From positions 186,001 to 250,000 of the forward strand of contig CANMWK010000004.1 in assembly GCA_947501615.1 (NCBI GenBank): 64,000 nt of DNA, written 5' to 3'. The DNA comes from an uncultured Tenacibaculum sp. Lineage in GTDB: Bacteria > Bacteroidota > Bacteroidia > Flavobacteriales > Flavobacteriaceae. A model generated the notes under the pieces. The model did no database searches, was not told the origin of the DNA, and saw only the letters and a list, made by a program, of their open reading frames with translations. The first letter of the stretch is position 1; each line of letters starts with the position of its first letter. Made by a program: the position numbers and the translations under genes. This document shows positions 53,834 to 62,207 of the stretch, one piece after another.

Positions 53834-54529
53834 ATGAGAAGGGTCTTTTACAGTGTATTCATTAGTTTTTTATTTTTTGCTTGTTCTTCTGAAGAAGAAA
53901 ACACGAGTATAAATGTTACAAATCCGTTAGAGAATTTGAAATGGTTAAAAGAAAAGAAGGAAAATTTTGAGGGACTAATGAATTCTGTAAAAGTTGATAT
54001 TATTCAATTTAGATATGATAATCATGATGTGTTTTTAATTAATGATTGTGTAAACTGTGCTGATGCATTAACAAAAGTATACAATTGTGATGGTGAAGTA
54101 ATTTGTGAATTTGGAGGAATTACAGGGCTAAATACTTGTCCAGATTTTAAAGATAATGCACAGCTAGTGGGTGTATTATGGAGAAACTACGAGCGATTAA
54201 TTATAAACAAAGAAAAATACGATACAACAAATACAGATAATTATACAATTACTTCTGCTTCTATTCAAAATAATATATTAACTCTTGAAATTACATCTTC
54301 TGGTTGTAGTGGAGATAGTTGGATTGTGAATTTAGTTGATTCAGAAGAAATAGTGGAAACAATGCCAGTACAAAGAAATTTAAAAATTGAGTTAATTAAC
54401 AATGAGGTTTGTTTGGCAATTGTAACAAAAGAAGTACAAATTGATATTTCGAAGTTGCAAATTTCAAATGCAAATCAAATTTTACTTCAATTAGAAAATT
54501 GGAATCAAGAAATAAATTATAAGTATTAA
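53834..54529 (+). CDS. Hypothetical lipoprotein with CxxC/CPDF domain
   Basis: 231 residues, lipobox FFACSSE. The first half has IQFRYDNHDVFLINDCVNC, an EFGG segment and CPDFKDNAQL; the same layout occurs in the small lipoprotein at 57768. The second half is beta-rich with SSGCSGDSWIVNLVD. Four or more Cys suggest disulfides. Follows serpin by 11 bases and precedes the next lipoprotein by 4. Function unknown. Confidence 0.6.
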   Translation: MRRVFYSVFISFLFFACSSEEENTSINVTNPLENLKWLKEKKENFEGLMNSVKVDIIQFRYDNHDVFLINDCVNCADALTKVYNCDGEVICEFGGITGLNTCPDFKDNAQLVGVLWRNYERLIINKEKYDTTNTDNYTITSASIQNNILTLEITSSGCSGDSWIVNLVDSEEIVETMPVQRNLKIELINNEVCLAIVTKEVQIDISKLQISNANQILLQLENWNQEINYKY

Positions 54530-54533
54530 AAAA

Positions 54534-54947
54534 ATGAAAAAAAGAAGATATTTAAAATTAGTGTTTGTAGTAACATTAATACTAATGTTAAGTTGTAATA
54601 AAGATGACAATGAATCTGATAATTCTCTAGAAGGCATATGGAATGTTATAGGTTTACAAGGGAGTTTAGCTCAACCAGTAACCTATAATAAAGGAGAAAT
54701 AACATGGTTGTTCAATTTTAAAAATAATACACTAACAATAAAAAACACGGTAGATAATCAAGTAGGTATACAGCCACTTTTTAGTCAAAACCACACAGGA
54801 GTTTATAATTTTTCTATGACAACAGAAAATGACAATACTATTTTAATTGTTGAAAATAGAAGAGGAATTTTAGTAAAAGAAGGAGATAAAATTACCATAG
54901 ATTATGGAATTGCTTTCGATGATATAGCATATACCTTAGTAAGATAA
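54534..54947 (+). CDS. Hypothetical lipoprotein (137 aa)
   Basis: Lipobox ILMLSCNKD (Cys about 21). GIWNVIGLQGSLAQPVTYN then a beta-rich body (GVYNFSMTTENDNTILIVENRRG) suggests a lipocalin-like barrel. Third gene of the serpin run, 4 bases after the previous stop. Confidence 0.6.
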   Translation: MKKRRYLKLVFVVTLILMLSCNKDDNESDNSLEGIWNVIGLQGSLAQPVTYNKGEITWLFNFKNNTLTIKNTVDNQVGIQPLFSQNHTGVYNFSMTTENDNTILIVENRRGILVKEGDKITIDYGIAFDDIAYTLVR

Positions 54948-54959
54948 AAAAACAGAAAC

Positions 54960-55682
54960 ATGAAAAATTTGAAATTTATAGTAGTACTATTTTTAGTATG
55001 TATTTCTTGTAGTGAGAACAAAGAAATTGAGATAGTGGAAAGTAATTTATTATTAGGAAATTGGTCGGAAGCGATTTATGAAAATGAATTATTAACTTTT
55101 AGAAGAGTAAAAGAATTACCAAAAGAAGCATACAGCTTTTCTTTTAAAGAAGAATTCCCAACTTTTATAGAGCGAACATCAGGTTTTTGTGGTACACCAC
55201 CGCTTAGTTTTTTTAATGTAGAAGGCATATGGGAAGTTGAAGAAAATGACATATTAAAAATATACAATTCAAAAATTACTAATCATATTGGAGCTACTCC
55301 AGAGCTTTTACATAATTTTAAAATAGTTTCTTTAACAGAAGAATATTTAACTTTAAAAAGAGAACTAACAGAACAAGAAAAAGATCACCAAGAGCTAATG
55401 GATCTTTATAATGATTTTTATGAAATGGCAAAAAATAATGATTGTAATGATGATGCAAATTGGTCTTTTGTAGGCTATGGATCTAAAGCATGTGGAGGTT
55501 TTCAAGGTTATATAGCTTACTCAACATTAATAAATGTAACAACTTTTTTACAAAAGGTAGAAAAGTATACGCAGTTAGAAGATGAGTATAATAGAAAATG
55601 GGGAATTTATTCAACTTGTGATTTGATAGCTAAACCTCAAAAAGTAATTTGCTTAAACGGACAACCAACATTACAGTACTAG
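54960..55682 (+). CDS. Hypothetical lipoprotein (240 aa)
   Basis: Lipobox FLVCISCSEN. LLLGNWSEAIYENELLTFRR is lipocalin-like at the start; the second half has SYGSKACGGFQGYIAYS-like residues (VGYGSKACGGFQGYIAYST), a segment seen in small eukaryote-like and bacterial secreted proteins, with four Cys. Last gene of the serpin run; followed after 16 bases by repeat R1 copy 4. Confidence 0.6.
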   Translation: MKNLKFIVVLFLVCISCSENKEIEIVESNLLLGNWSEAIYENELLTFRRVKELPKEAYSFSFKEEFPTFIERTSGFCGTPPLSFFNVEGIWEVEENDILKIYNSKITNHIGATPELLHNFKIVSLTEEYLTLKRELTEQEKDHQELMDLYNDFYEMAKNNDCNDDANWSFVGYGSKACGGFQGYIAYSTLINVTTFLQKVEKYTQLEDEYNRKWGIYSTCDLIAKPQKVICLNGQPTLQY

Positions 55683-55698
55683 ATCTATAAAGAATTAT

Positions 55699-55797
55699 CC
55701 CGATGCAAGTATACGAGGTATCTAATTGAAAATTTTATAACTTTCGATACAAGTATCGGGGAATTAAACCCTTGGCTATCGCCCTGCGATTAAAATT
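55699..55797 (+). repeat. Dispersed ~100 bp repeat R1, copy 4
   Basis: CCCGATGCAAGTATACGAGG...ACTTTCGATACAAGTATCGGGG...CTTGGCTATCGCCCTGCGAT plus TAAAATT. It is the best-conserved copy and ends 6 bases before the first possible codon (ATT 55804) of the sigma gene. Confidence 0.85.
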
Positions 55798-55803
55798 AAA
55801 TCA

Positions 55804-56346
55804 ATTATCAAAATAGAACAACTCATAGAAGAATGTAAGCAGAATAGTTTACAAGCCCAGTCGCAGGTTTATCAAATTTTTGCGGGGAAACTCTTTGCGT
55901 TGAGTTTAAAATACTGTAGAAATTATCAAGATGCTGAAGATGTATTACAAGACAGTTTTTTAAAAGCTTTTGATAAAATACATCAATACAAAAACAAAGG
56001 GTCTTTTGAAGGATGGCTACGAAGAGTTGTAATTACTACTGCACTTCAAAGATATAAAGACAAAACACAACTGTATTTAGTAAAAGAAGATATAGATATA
56101 AGAGAAGAAGAAGTAAGTTTAGATGAAAGTACTATTGATGTAGATGTATTACTAAAAGTAATTCAAGAACTTCCAGACCGTTATCGTCTGGTTTTTAATT
56201 TATATGTTCTAGATAATTTTTCACATAAAGAAATAGCAACATTATTAAATATTTCTGAAGGAACTTCTAAGTCTAATTTATCTAGAGCTAAGAAAATTTT
56301 GAAACATAAGTTAGAAGCATATCAGTTAAAATTAGAAAAGGCATAA
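55804..56346 (+). CDS. ECF RNA polymerase sigma factor
   Basis: About 180 residues. The usual start IEQLIEECKQNSLQAQSQVYQIFAGKLFALSLKY (region 2.1) is in frame upstream of the first TTG at 55900, and NYQDAEDVLQDSFLKAFDKI (2.2), GSFEGWLRRVV (2.4) and region 4 (FSHKEIATLLNISEGTSKSNLSRAK) follow. From the in-frame stop at 55765 to 55900 no ATG, GTG or TTG is in frame, so translation must begin at ATT/ATC/ATA (55804-55815) or at 55900 with loss of region 2.1. Repeat R1 lies right before it. The downstream gene overlaps by one base (TAATG). Confidence 0.85.
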   Translation: MIKIEQLIEECKQNSLQAQSQVYQIFAGKLFALSLKYCRNYQDAEDVLQDSFLKAFDKIHQYKNKGSFEGWLRRVVITTALQRYKDKTQLYLVKEDIDIREEEVSLDESTIDVDVLLKVIQELPDRYRLVFNLYVLDNFSHKEIATLLNISEGTSKSNLSRAKKILKHKLEAYQLKLEKA

Positions 56347-57740
56347 TGATGGAAGATAAAAACATAGACCGATTATTTCAAGAAAGGCTAAAAGATTTAG
56401 AGGTAATGCCTAACCCTGAATTATGGCAAAACATTGAAAATAAACTTTCAAAGAAAAAAAAGAAACGAATTGTACCTTTTTGGTGGTTTTCATCTGGTGC
56501 AGCTGCAGTTTTATTAGTAACATTATTAATCACGAATCCTTTTAAAGAGGGTACAGATCCAAATCTTATAGTTCCTATTATAGAAAAAAATTCTAATAGA
56601 AATACAGTTGAAACCAAAACTATTCAAATCGATACTACAGGTACGAATACGAAAACTAATGGAGTAGAGGAGTTAATAGTTTCAGATGTTGTAAAAAAAG
56701 AATCCGTAAAGAAAAATTCGGTAGTGAAAGAAGAAATAATTAGAATAGTTAAAGCAAAGCAAAAGGATAAAAAGAGCACTATAAAGACTGAGATTGCAAG
56801 TAATAACAACAATATTAAAAACGATAAAAAAGAGCTTAAAAAAGATGTTTTAGAAAGAAATGATAAAACGTTAATTGCAAAAAATAACACGACACTAAAT
56901 TCAACAAATAAAACAACAAATAGAAAGAAAAAAGAAGATATTAATGCTATTGCTGCATTAGTAGAAGAGGATAAAGAAAAGGAGAATAACCAAGAAAAAG
57001 CAAATAAAAAATGGAGTGTAACACCTGTTTTAGGTATACTAGCTTCAAGTGCTTTTTCTGGAGGTTCTCCGATAGATGAAAGATTAAATTTAAACACAAT
57101 TTCCACTGATGGTACTTTAGCTTATGGCGTAAAAGTAGGATATCAATTGAATAAAAATTGGTCGATAAGAACAGGAGTACAGTTTCAAAAAAATGTAATA
57201 AATACAGAAAATGTAGGGTTGTTTTCTAGTGCAACATCAGATAATAATTTACAAGCTGTTAATTTTTCAATTCAAGATTCGTTCACTTTTGTTAGTTTAG
57301 AACCTTCCGATTTGCAAAACTCTGAAAATCCAGTAGGATCTCCATCTTTAGGCAATCCAGATGCAAGAAATACTACTGAAGGAAGTCTTGCACAAACGTA
57401 TAGTTATATTGAGATTCCTTTAGAAATTCAATATCAATTTTACGAGACAAAAACATTAAAAACACAGTTGGTAACAGGGTTTAGCACCTTGTTTTTAAGT
57501 GATAATTCAGTAGATTTTAGCTCTAGCCTATTAAATCAACCTATTGGAGAAGCCAATAACTTGAATACATTAAATTTTAGTGGAAATATTGGAGTTAATT
57601 TAGATATCCAATTATCAAAAAGCATTCATTTTAGTTTAAATCCAATGTTAAAAGCACAATTGAACACCTATTCTAAAAATTCAGAAGATTTTACTCCTTT
57701 CATTTTCGGAATGTATTCTGGTGTAACATTTGGTTTTTAA
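56346..57740 (+). CDS. Anti-sigma-like membrane protein with beta-barrel domain
   Basis: 464 residues. The cytoplasmic start (IDRLFQERLKDLEVMPNPELWQNIENKL) resembles the short anti-sigma module often paired with ECF sigmas; one membrane helix (FWWFSSGAAAVLLVTLLI, about 47-64); a ~160-residue Lys/Asn/Thr-rich linker; then a beta-strand-rich C-terminus (WSVTPVLGILASS ... GVKVGYQLNKNWSIRTGVQF, ending TFGF) resembling outer-membrane barrels. It starts at TAATG with the sigma stop, so sigma and partner are coupled. Probably regulates the sigma factor from the envelope. Confidence 0.75.
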   Translation: MMEDKNIDRLFQERLKDLEVMPNPELWQNIENKLSKKKKKRIVPFWWFSSGAAAVLLVTLLITNPFKEGTDPNLIVPIIEKNSNRNTVETKTIQIDTTGTNTKTNGVEELIVSDVVKKESVKKNSVVKEEIIRIVKAKQKDKKSTIKTEIASNNNNIKNDKKELKKDVLERNDKTLIAKNNTTLNSTNKTTNRKKKEDINAIAALVEEDKEKENNQEKANKKWSVTPVLGILASSAFSGGSPIDERLNLNTISTDGTLAYGVKVGYQLNKNWSIRTGVQFQKNVINTENVGLFSSATSDNNLQAVNFSIQDSFTFVSLEPSDLQNSENPVGSPSLGNPDARNTTEGSLAQTYSYIEIPLEIQYQFYETKTLKTQLVTGFSTLFLSDNSVDFSSSLLNQPIGEANNLNTLNFSGNIGVNLDIQLSKSIHFSLNPMLKAQLNTYSKNSEDFTPFIFGMYSGVTFGF

Positions 57741-57767
57741 ATTGTAAATTCAACAAAAATTTAATTA

Positions 57768-58109
57768 ATGAAACCTCTTACAATTATTTTTCTGTTACTA
57801 TTCGTTTCATGTGGAACATCAAAAAAAGAAAACTACACAGAAACAATACATTGGATTAAAGAATATATAGAAAAAACACAAGAAAGTCCTTTCCCTACAA
57901 AGGCAATAATTACTCAATATGTATACAAAGGAGAAACTGTTTTTTTAGTTGAAGGTTGTTACCAATGTCCAGATTCTCCAGGAATTTTATACAACAAAAA
58001 AAAAGAGCAACTATGTGTTTTTGGTGGTATGGTAGCCAATTCTAATAATTGCCCAGATTTTTTAAATAATGCAACAAATAAAAAAGTGATTTGGAAGAGT
58101 TTTAAATAA
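57768..58109 (+). CDS. Small lipoprotein with CxxC/CPDF domain
   Basis: 113 residues, lipobox LFVSCGTS. TQYVYKGETVFLVEGCYQCPD, CVFGGMVANSNNCPDFLNNA and KKVIWKSF repeat the first half of the 53834 lipoprotein. It is probably disulfide-rich. It follows the sigma/anti-sigma pair by 27 bases, so may be in that operon. Confidence 0.65.
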   Translation: MKPLTIIFLLLFVSCGTSKKENYTETIHWIKEYIEKTQESPFPTKAIITQYVYKGETVFLVEGCYQCPDSPGILYNKKKEQLCVFGGMVANSNNCPDFLNNATNKKVIWKSFK

Positions 58110-58234
58110 AATTATTCTTATAAATATGATAACGAGTTATTTGTAATTATTTCTTTAAAATATTAAAGAATAAATAAGTGTTGAAACTGAAGATAAAAAG
58201 GCTATTAAAAAGATTACTTTCAGTCTACTTTGGT

Positions 58235-59707
58235 TCATTTTAAAGAAGGGTGTCCAGAAACCTTACCTGTAAGTTGTATAAATTTTATTTTTTTACGCTC
58301 AACAAAACCAGACGGAATAGACTTACCTTTTAAAAATGAAGGAATGATCTCGTCTATTACTTCAGCATTCCATTGCGCTTGCTCGTGCCCAGCATTTTTT
58401 ACCTGAATATGAGATGCATTTAAAAACCCTTGCATAATTAATTCAACTTGTTCAACAGGAGTTCTACAATCTAATGTACCAGTGATAAAAAGTGTAGGAA
58501 TGTTAGTTTTTAAACTTAAAGTAGTATCGAATGAAAGCTTCTTTGTAGGCCAATAATCTTTTACTGCAGCAAAAGGAAAATTTACAACATTACCAAATAA
58601 ACTTTCTTTAGCTTCTTTTTGAATCGATGCCCATCGTTTAATACTAGCTCCTGAAGATAGTTGTTGCTGTATACTTTGTCCTGAAATTCCAAGAGCAAAA
58701 ATCATTCTTTTTTGAATAAACCAAGTTAAAATACTATAATCTTCATTATTAATTGTATGAAGTAATCTAGGAATTATGGGGATATCATTAGCATCATCAA
58801 TATCTAATCGTAGTATTAAAGAAAGACCAAAATCTCCTATAAGAAGGTTTATTCTTTTTCTTGTTAATGGATGTTTTACAGTTACAACAATTGGTTTTTT
58901 TCTTAGTTTCAATATTGTTTCTTGAACCAAGTTATTAAAAGATGCAGCAGTCATGTTTAAGGTATCGTCTTGTGAAATTAATGTTCCTATTTTACGAATC
59001 TGATGATCTAAATACCTAGGGAAATTAAATGCTTGATTAGGAGCGTCTGCACCAACAAAAATTGCCTTTTCTACCTTGTTAGAAAACATTTTTATAACAG
59101 ACATTCCTATATGTGATCCGTAGCTAAATCCGAATAATGTAAAGTAATTATAACCCAATGCGGTCATTAAATCATTAACATCATTGGCATGTTCTTCAAC
59201 AGTATATCCAGAAATATCAACATTGTTTTTATGAAATACTTTTAATGCCGATTTTGCGATATTCTGATAATGTTGATTTGCTATTATTTCTGAAACAAAA
59301 AAATCTTTAGGATAAGCTTCTTTAGATATATATGTAAGTACTTTATCATTAGATCCACGACGATCTAGAAAAATAAGATCAGCAACCTTTAAAAGTGGCA
59401 CTCGATCTTCTAAGTCTTTAGGGCTATCAGCTTCCCAAGTACTTATTCCGTTACCTCCTTCTAAATAAACAATAGGAGAATTAGTCTTTTTAGACAAACT
59501 TTTTAGATGTACATATTTTAATCTGATTTTTCTACTTGAAGGGTTTTTCCGGTTTTCAGGAACTTCCAAAAAACCAATTTCCCCGTCTATTTTAATACCA
59601 GTAGAGGTTTTAAATTTTTTATTTTTTTGCTTTATTAAATTCCCTTGACTAAAGGCATAAAAGTTTATAATTAATGTACTAAATAATAGTATAAATACTT
59701 TCCTCAT
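58235..59707 (-). CDS. Secreted alpha/beta-hydrolase (peptidase-like)
   Basis: 490 residues with a signal peptide (FILLFSTLIINFYAFSQ). PIVYLEGGNGIS (oxyanion strand), ADLIFLDRRGSN, FGFSYGSHIG (Ser195 nucleophile), FITGTLDCRTPVEQ (Asp) and NAGHEQAQW (His) give a full triad of the TAP-like/prolyl-aminopeptidase type. Likely a periplasmic or secreted peptidase or esterase. Substrate unknown. Confidence 0.82.
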   Translation of the reverse strand: MRKVFILLFSTLIINFYAFSQGNLIKQKNKKFKTSTGIKIDGEIGFLEVPENRKNPSSRKIRLKYVHLKSLSKKTNSPIVYLEGGNGISTWEADSPKDLEDRVPLLKVADLIFLDRRGSNDKVLTYISKEAYPKDFFVSEIIANQHYQNIAKSALKVFHKNNVDISGYTVEEHANDVNDLMTALGYNYFTLFGFSYGSHIGMSVIKMFSNKVEKAIFVGADAPNQAFNFPRYLDHQIRKIGTLISQDDTLNMTAASFNNLVQETILKLRKKPIVVTVKHPLTRKRINLLIGDFGLSLILRLDIDDANDIPIIPRLLHTINNEDYSILTWFIQKRMIFALGISGQSIQQQLSSGASIKRWASIQKEAKESLFGNVVNFPFAAVKDYWPTKKLSFDTTLSLKTNIPTLFITGTLDCRTPVEQVELIMQGFLNASHIQVKNAGHEQAQWNAEVIDEIIPSFLKGKSIPSGFVERKKIKFIQLTGKVSGHPSLK

Positions 59708-59839
59708 TTTTATAAATATTTTTCCAAAAATCTATATAGAAAAACAATAAATAAAAGAATAGGGGTTTCAAATTACCATTTGAAACAATCTTGTATTCTT
59801 AAAAAAACAAGACAAAGAAGGTTTTCTACATGAAAAAAG

Positions 59840-60946
59840 CTACGTTTTAGTATTCAAATATTTTGTAGGGGTTGTACCTGTTTCTTTTTTAAAAGCTCTG
59901 TAAAAAGAAGCTTTAGAACTAAAACCAACTTCTAAAGCAAGCCCCATAATTGAATATTTATTACTATCAGGATGTATAATTTTTTCTTTAAAAGCTGTAA
60001 TTCGGTAATGATTTATAAGATCATTAAAATTTGTTTGAAATGATTCATTAATTACAGTTGATAATTTGTTAATAGGCCAACTTATATGATTGGCAAACTT
60101 AGCAATGGTTATACTAGAATCTTTATACAGTTTTTCTTCTTTAAGTGTAAACAGTATTTTGTTTTTTAAATGTTCTAACTCTTCTTCAGAAATATTAAAG
60201 TTGGAAATTCTTTTGGCGTAATTTTTAATAACTTCTGCATATTTTAAAATGTACAAATAGCCTAACAGGTATATACATAAACCCATAAAAACTCCTAGAG
60301 GTTTATATAATAAAGCTGAGTTTTTATCTAAATTTTCAATAAAGATGAGCCCAAAAGTAATGGCTAATAATAAGAAACCAATAAGTATACTCCACAAATA
60401 GATAATATAGTTAAGCCATTTTTTTACTTCTTGAAATTCTCTAAATACTCTTTTTATGCTTACAGAAGCTTTATAAATTAAAAAGGTGTAAATGGCGAGC
60501 TGAACTATACCTAAACATGTAAGATATAATGATAAGGATTGTATAAAAAGAATATGCTCATATGCCCATTCTATATGAGCTCTAATGTATAGAAATAGGG
60601 CAGTAAATAAAAAAACGTCTAATAAAAGGGAGGGTAAAAAATGTAATAGATCTTTTTTTAAAAAAGTTCTTTTAGGATTTTTTATATATAAGATATGAAA
60701 ATAAGTTAAAGGACCATATGATAAACTAAAATTCATAGGTATAGGAAATTTTGCATTAAAAGCACTAATAGATTCTTCTAAAATAAGGTGTAAAAGTGAA
60801 AGTGAAAATAGAAAAACAAGCAACCCAAAAAACAAGTTTGTTTTTCGAAAAACGTTTCTAAATATAATGATAAATGATAAAATAAACCCCTGAAAAACAG
60901 TTGTTAAAAAATAGAAATTCGAAGAGTTTAAAGAAGTATCAATCAT
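59840..60946 (-). CDS. Membrane-anchored AraC-family regulator
   Basis: 368 residues with seven or eight membrane helices in the first ~240, then an AraC double helix-turn-helix (ITIAKFANHISWPINKLSTVI and IMGLALEVGFSSKASFYRAF, KKETGTTPTKYLN). Such membrane AraC proteins in Bacteroidota probably sense a membrane or envelope signal directly. It lies between the hydrolase (convergent side) and the isoaspartyl peptidase; the target is unknown but a neighbour is possible. Confidence 0.85.
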   Translation of the reverse strand: MIDTSLNSSNFYFLTTVFQGFILSFIIIFRNVFRKTNLFFGLLVFLFSLSLLHLILEESISAFNAKFPIPMNFSLSYGPLTYFHILYIKNPKRTFLKKDLLHFLPSLLLDVFLFTALFLYIRAHIEWAYEHILFIQSLSLYLTCLGIVQLAIYTFLIYKASVSIKRVFREFQEVKKWLNYIIYLWSILIGFLLLAITFGLIFIENLDKNSALLYKPLGVFMGLCIYLLGYLYILKYAEVIKNYAKRISNFNISEEELEHLKNKILFTLKEEKLYKDSSITIAKFANHISWPINKLSTVINESFQTNFNDLINHYRITAFKEKIIHPDSNKYSIMGLALEVGFSSKASFYRAFKKETGTTPTKYLNTKT

Positions 60947-61054
60947 TACTATTAATATGTAAAATTAATAAGGAAGTAAATTTATAGAACGAGTTACCTC
61001 AATTAAAACATCTAATTAAATAATGTTTCTTTGTATCAATTTTGTAATTAAAAA

Positions 61055-62101
61055 TTACTCCTTATAAATCTTAACTTCAGCTTCACCTTTAGCATTCATA
61101 GAAGCTCTATACATGCCAGCAGTATTAAATTCAAAAACCATATTTCCATTTTTATCAACAGCAATAATACCACCTGTACCACCAAGTTTAGTAAGTTTAT
61201 TTTGAATAACTTCTCTAGCAGCTTCTTTAAGTGATACTCCTTTATAATCCATTATTGCAGAAATATCATGAGCCACTTGAGCCCTTATAAAATATTCACC
61301 CCAACCTGTAGAAGAAACACCGCAAGTAGCATTATTCGCATATGTACCAGAACCAATAATTGGTGCATCACCAATTCTATTCCAACGTTTATTTGTCATT
61401 CCACCAGTAGAAGTTCCGGCAGTAATATTTCCATTTTTATCTAAAGCAACACAACCTACAGTTCCGAATTTAGAATCCTTAATAATAGGATCATAAAAAG
61501 CGGTTTTACCGTCATGATCTAGTTCAGCCTTCATTTTTTCTTTAACACGCTGTAACGACTTAAATCTACTTTCTGTATAAAAATATTTAGGATCTACAAT
61601 TTCAATACCTTGTTCTTTAGCAAAAATAGATGCTCCTTTACCAGAAAGCATTACATGCTCTGAGTTTTCCATTACTTTTCTAGCCAAAGAAATAGGGTTT
61701 TTAATATCTGTAACACCCGCTATGGCACCAGCGTTTAAATCGTTTCCAGTCATAATAGAGGCATCTAATTCATTGGTTTCTTCATGCGTAAAAACAGCTC
61801 CTTTTCCTGCGTTAAAAAGTGGAGAATTTTCTAGTACATGAATGGTTTTCTCGACAGCATCAATACTTTTTCCTCCGTTTTTAAGAATAGTATATCCAAC
61901 CGTGATAGCCTCTTTTAATTTATCTTGATAGGCTTTTTCTTTTTCAGGAGTCATGTTCTTTTTCAAAATTGTTCCTGCTCCTCCATGAATTACAATGGCA
62001 AATTCGTTGATTTTTTCATTTTTGATTTCTTTTTTTTCAGGTGCAGTTGTACAACTAACTAAAAAGATAACTATAGATAAATTGGTTAAAAAGGTTTTCA
62101 T
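61055..62101 (-). CDS. Isoaspartyl peptidase/L-asparaginase (Ntn hydrolase) lipoprotein
   Basis: 348 residues from ATG 62101; ATG-like start at 62128 is less likely because the lipoprotein signal (FLTNLSIVIFLVSCTT) begins at 62101. AIVIHGGAGTILKKN, NAGKGAVFTHEETNELDASIM and SKFGTVGCVALDKNGNITAGTSTGGMTNKR (Thr nucleophile in GTVG, after autocleavage) are diagnostic. It cleaves isoaspartyl peptides or asparagine, in the envelope here. Confidence 0.92.
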   Translation of the reverse strand: MKTFLTNLSIVIFLVSCTTAPEKKEIKNEKINEFAIVIHGGAGTILKKNMTPEKEKAYQDKLKEAITVGYTILKNGGKSIDAVEKTIHVLENSPLFNAGKGAVFTHEETNELDASIMTGNDLNAGAIAGVTDIKNPISLARKVMENSEHVMLSGKGASIFAKEQGIEIVDPKYFYTESRFKSLQRVKEKMKAELDHDGKTAFYDPIIKDSKFGTVGCVALDKNGNITAGTSTGGMTNKRWNRIGDAPIIGSGTYANNATCGVSSTGWGEYFIRAQVAHDISAIMDYKGVSLKEAAREVIQNKLTKLGGTGGIIAVDKNGNMVFEFNTAGMYRASMNAKGEAEVKIYKE

Positions 62102-62207
62102 ATGAAGTTTTATTTTAAACAAAATCAATAGATTTTGTTTAATTTTTAAAATGACGATTTATTTGTAAATTTGACTTCAATTTAAACAACTAAAACGTAA
62201 CTACAAA

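Noticed and set aside
55900-56346. Sigma factor starting at TTG 55900
   Set aside because: It would lose region 2.1, whose sequence is intact and in frame upstream; kept only as a fallback.
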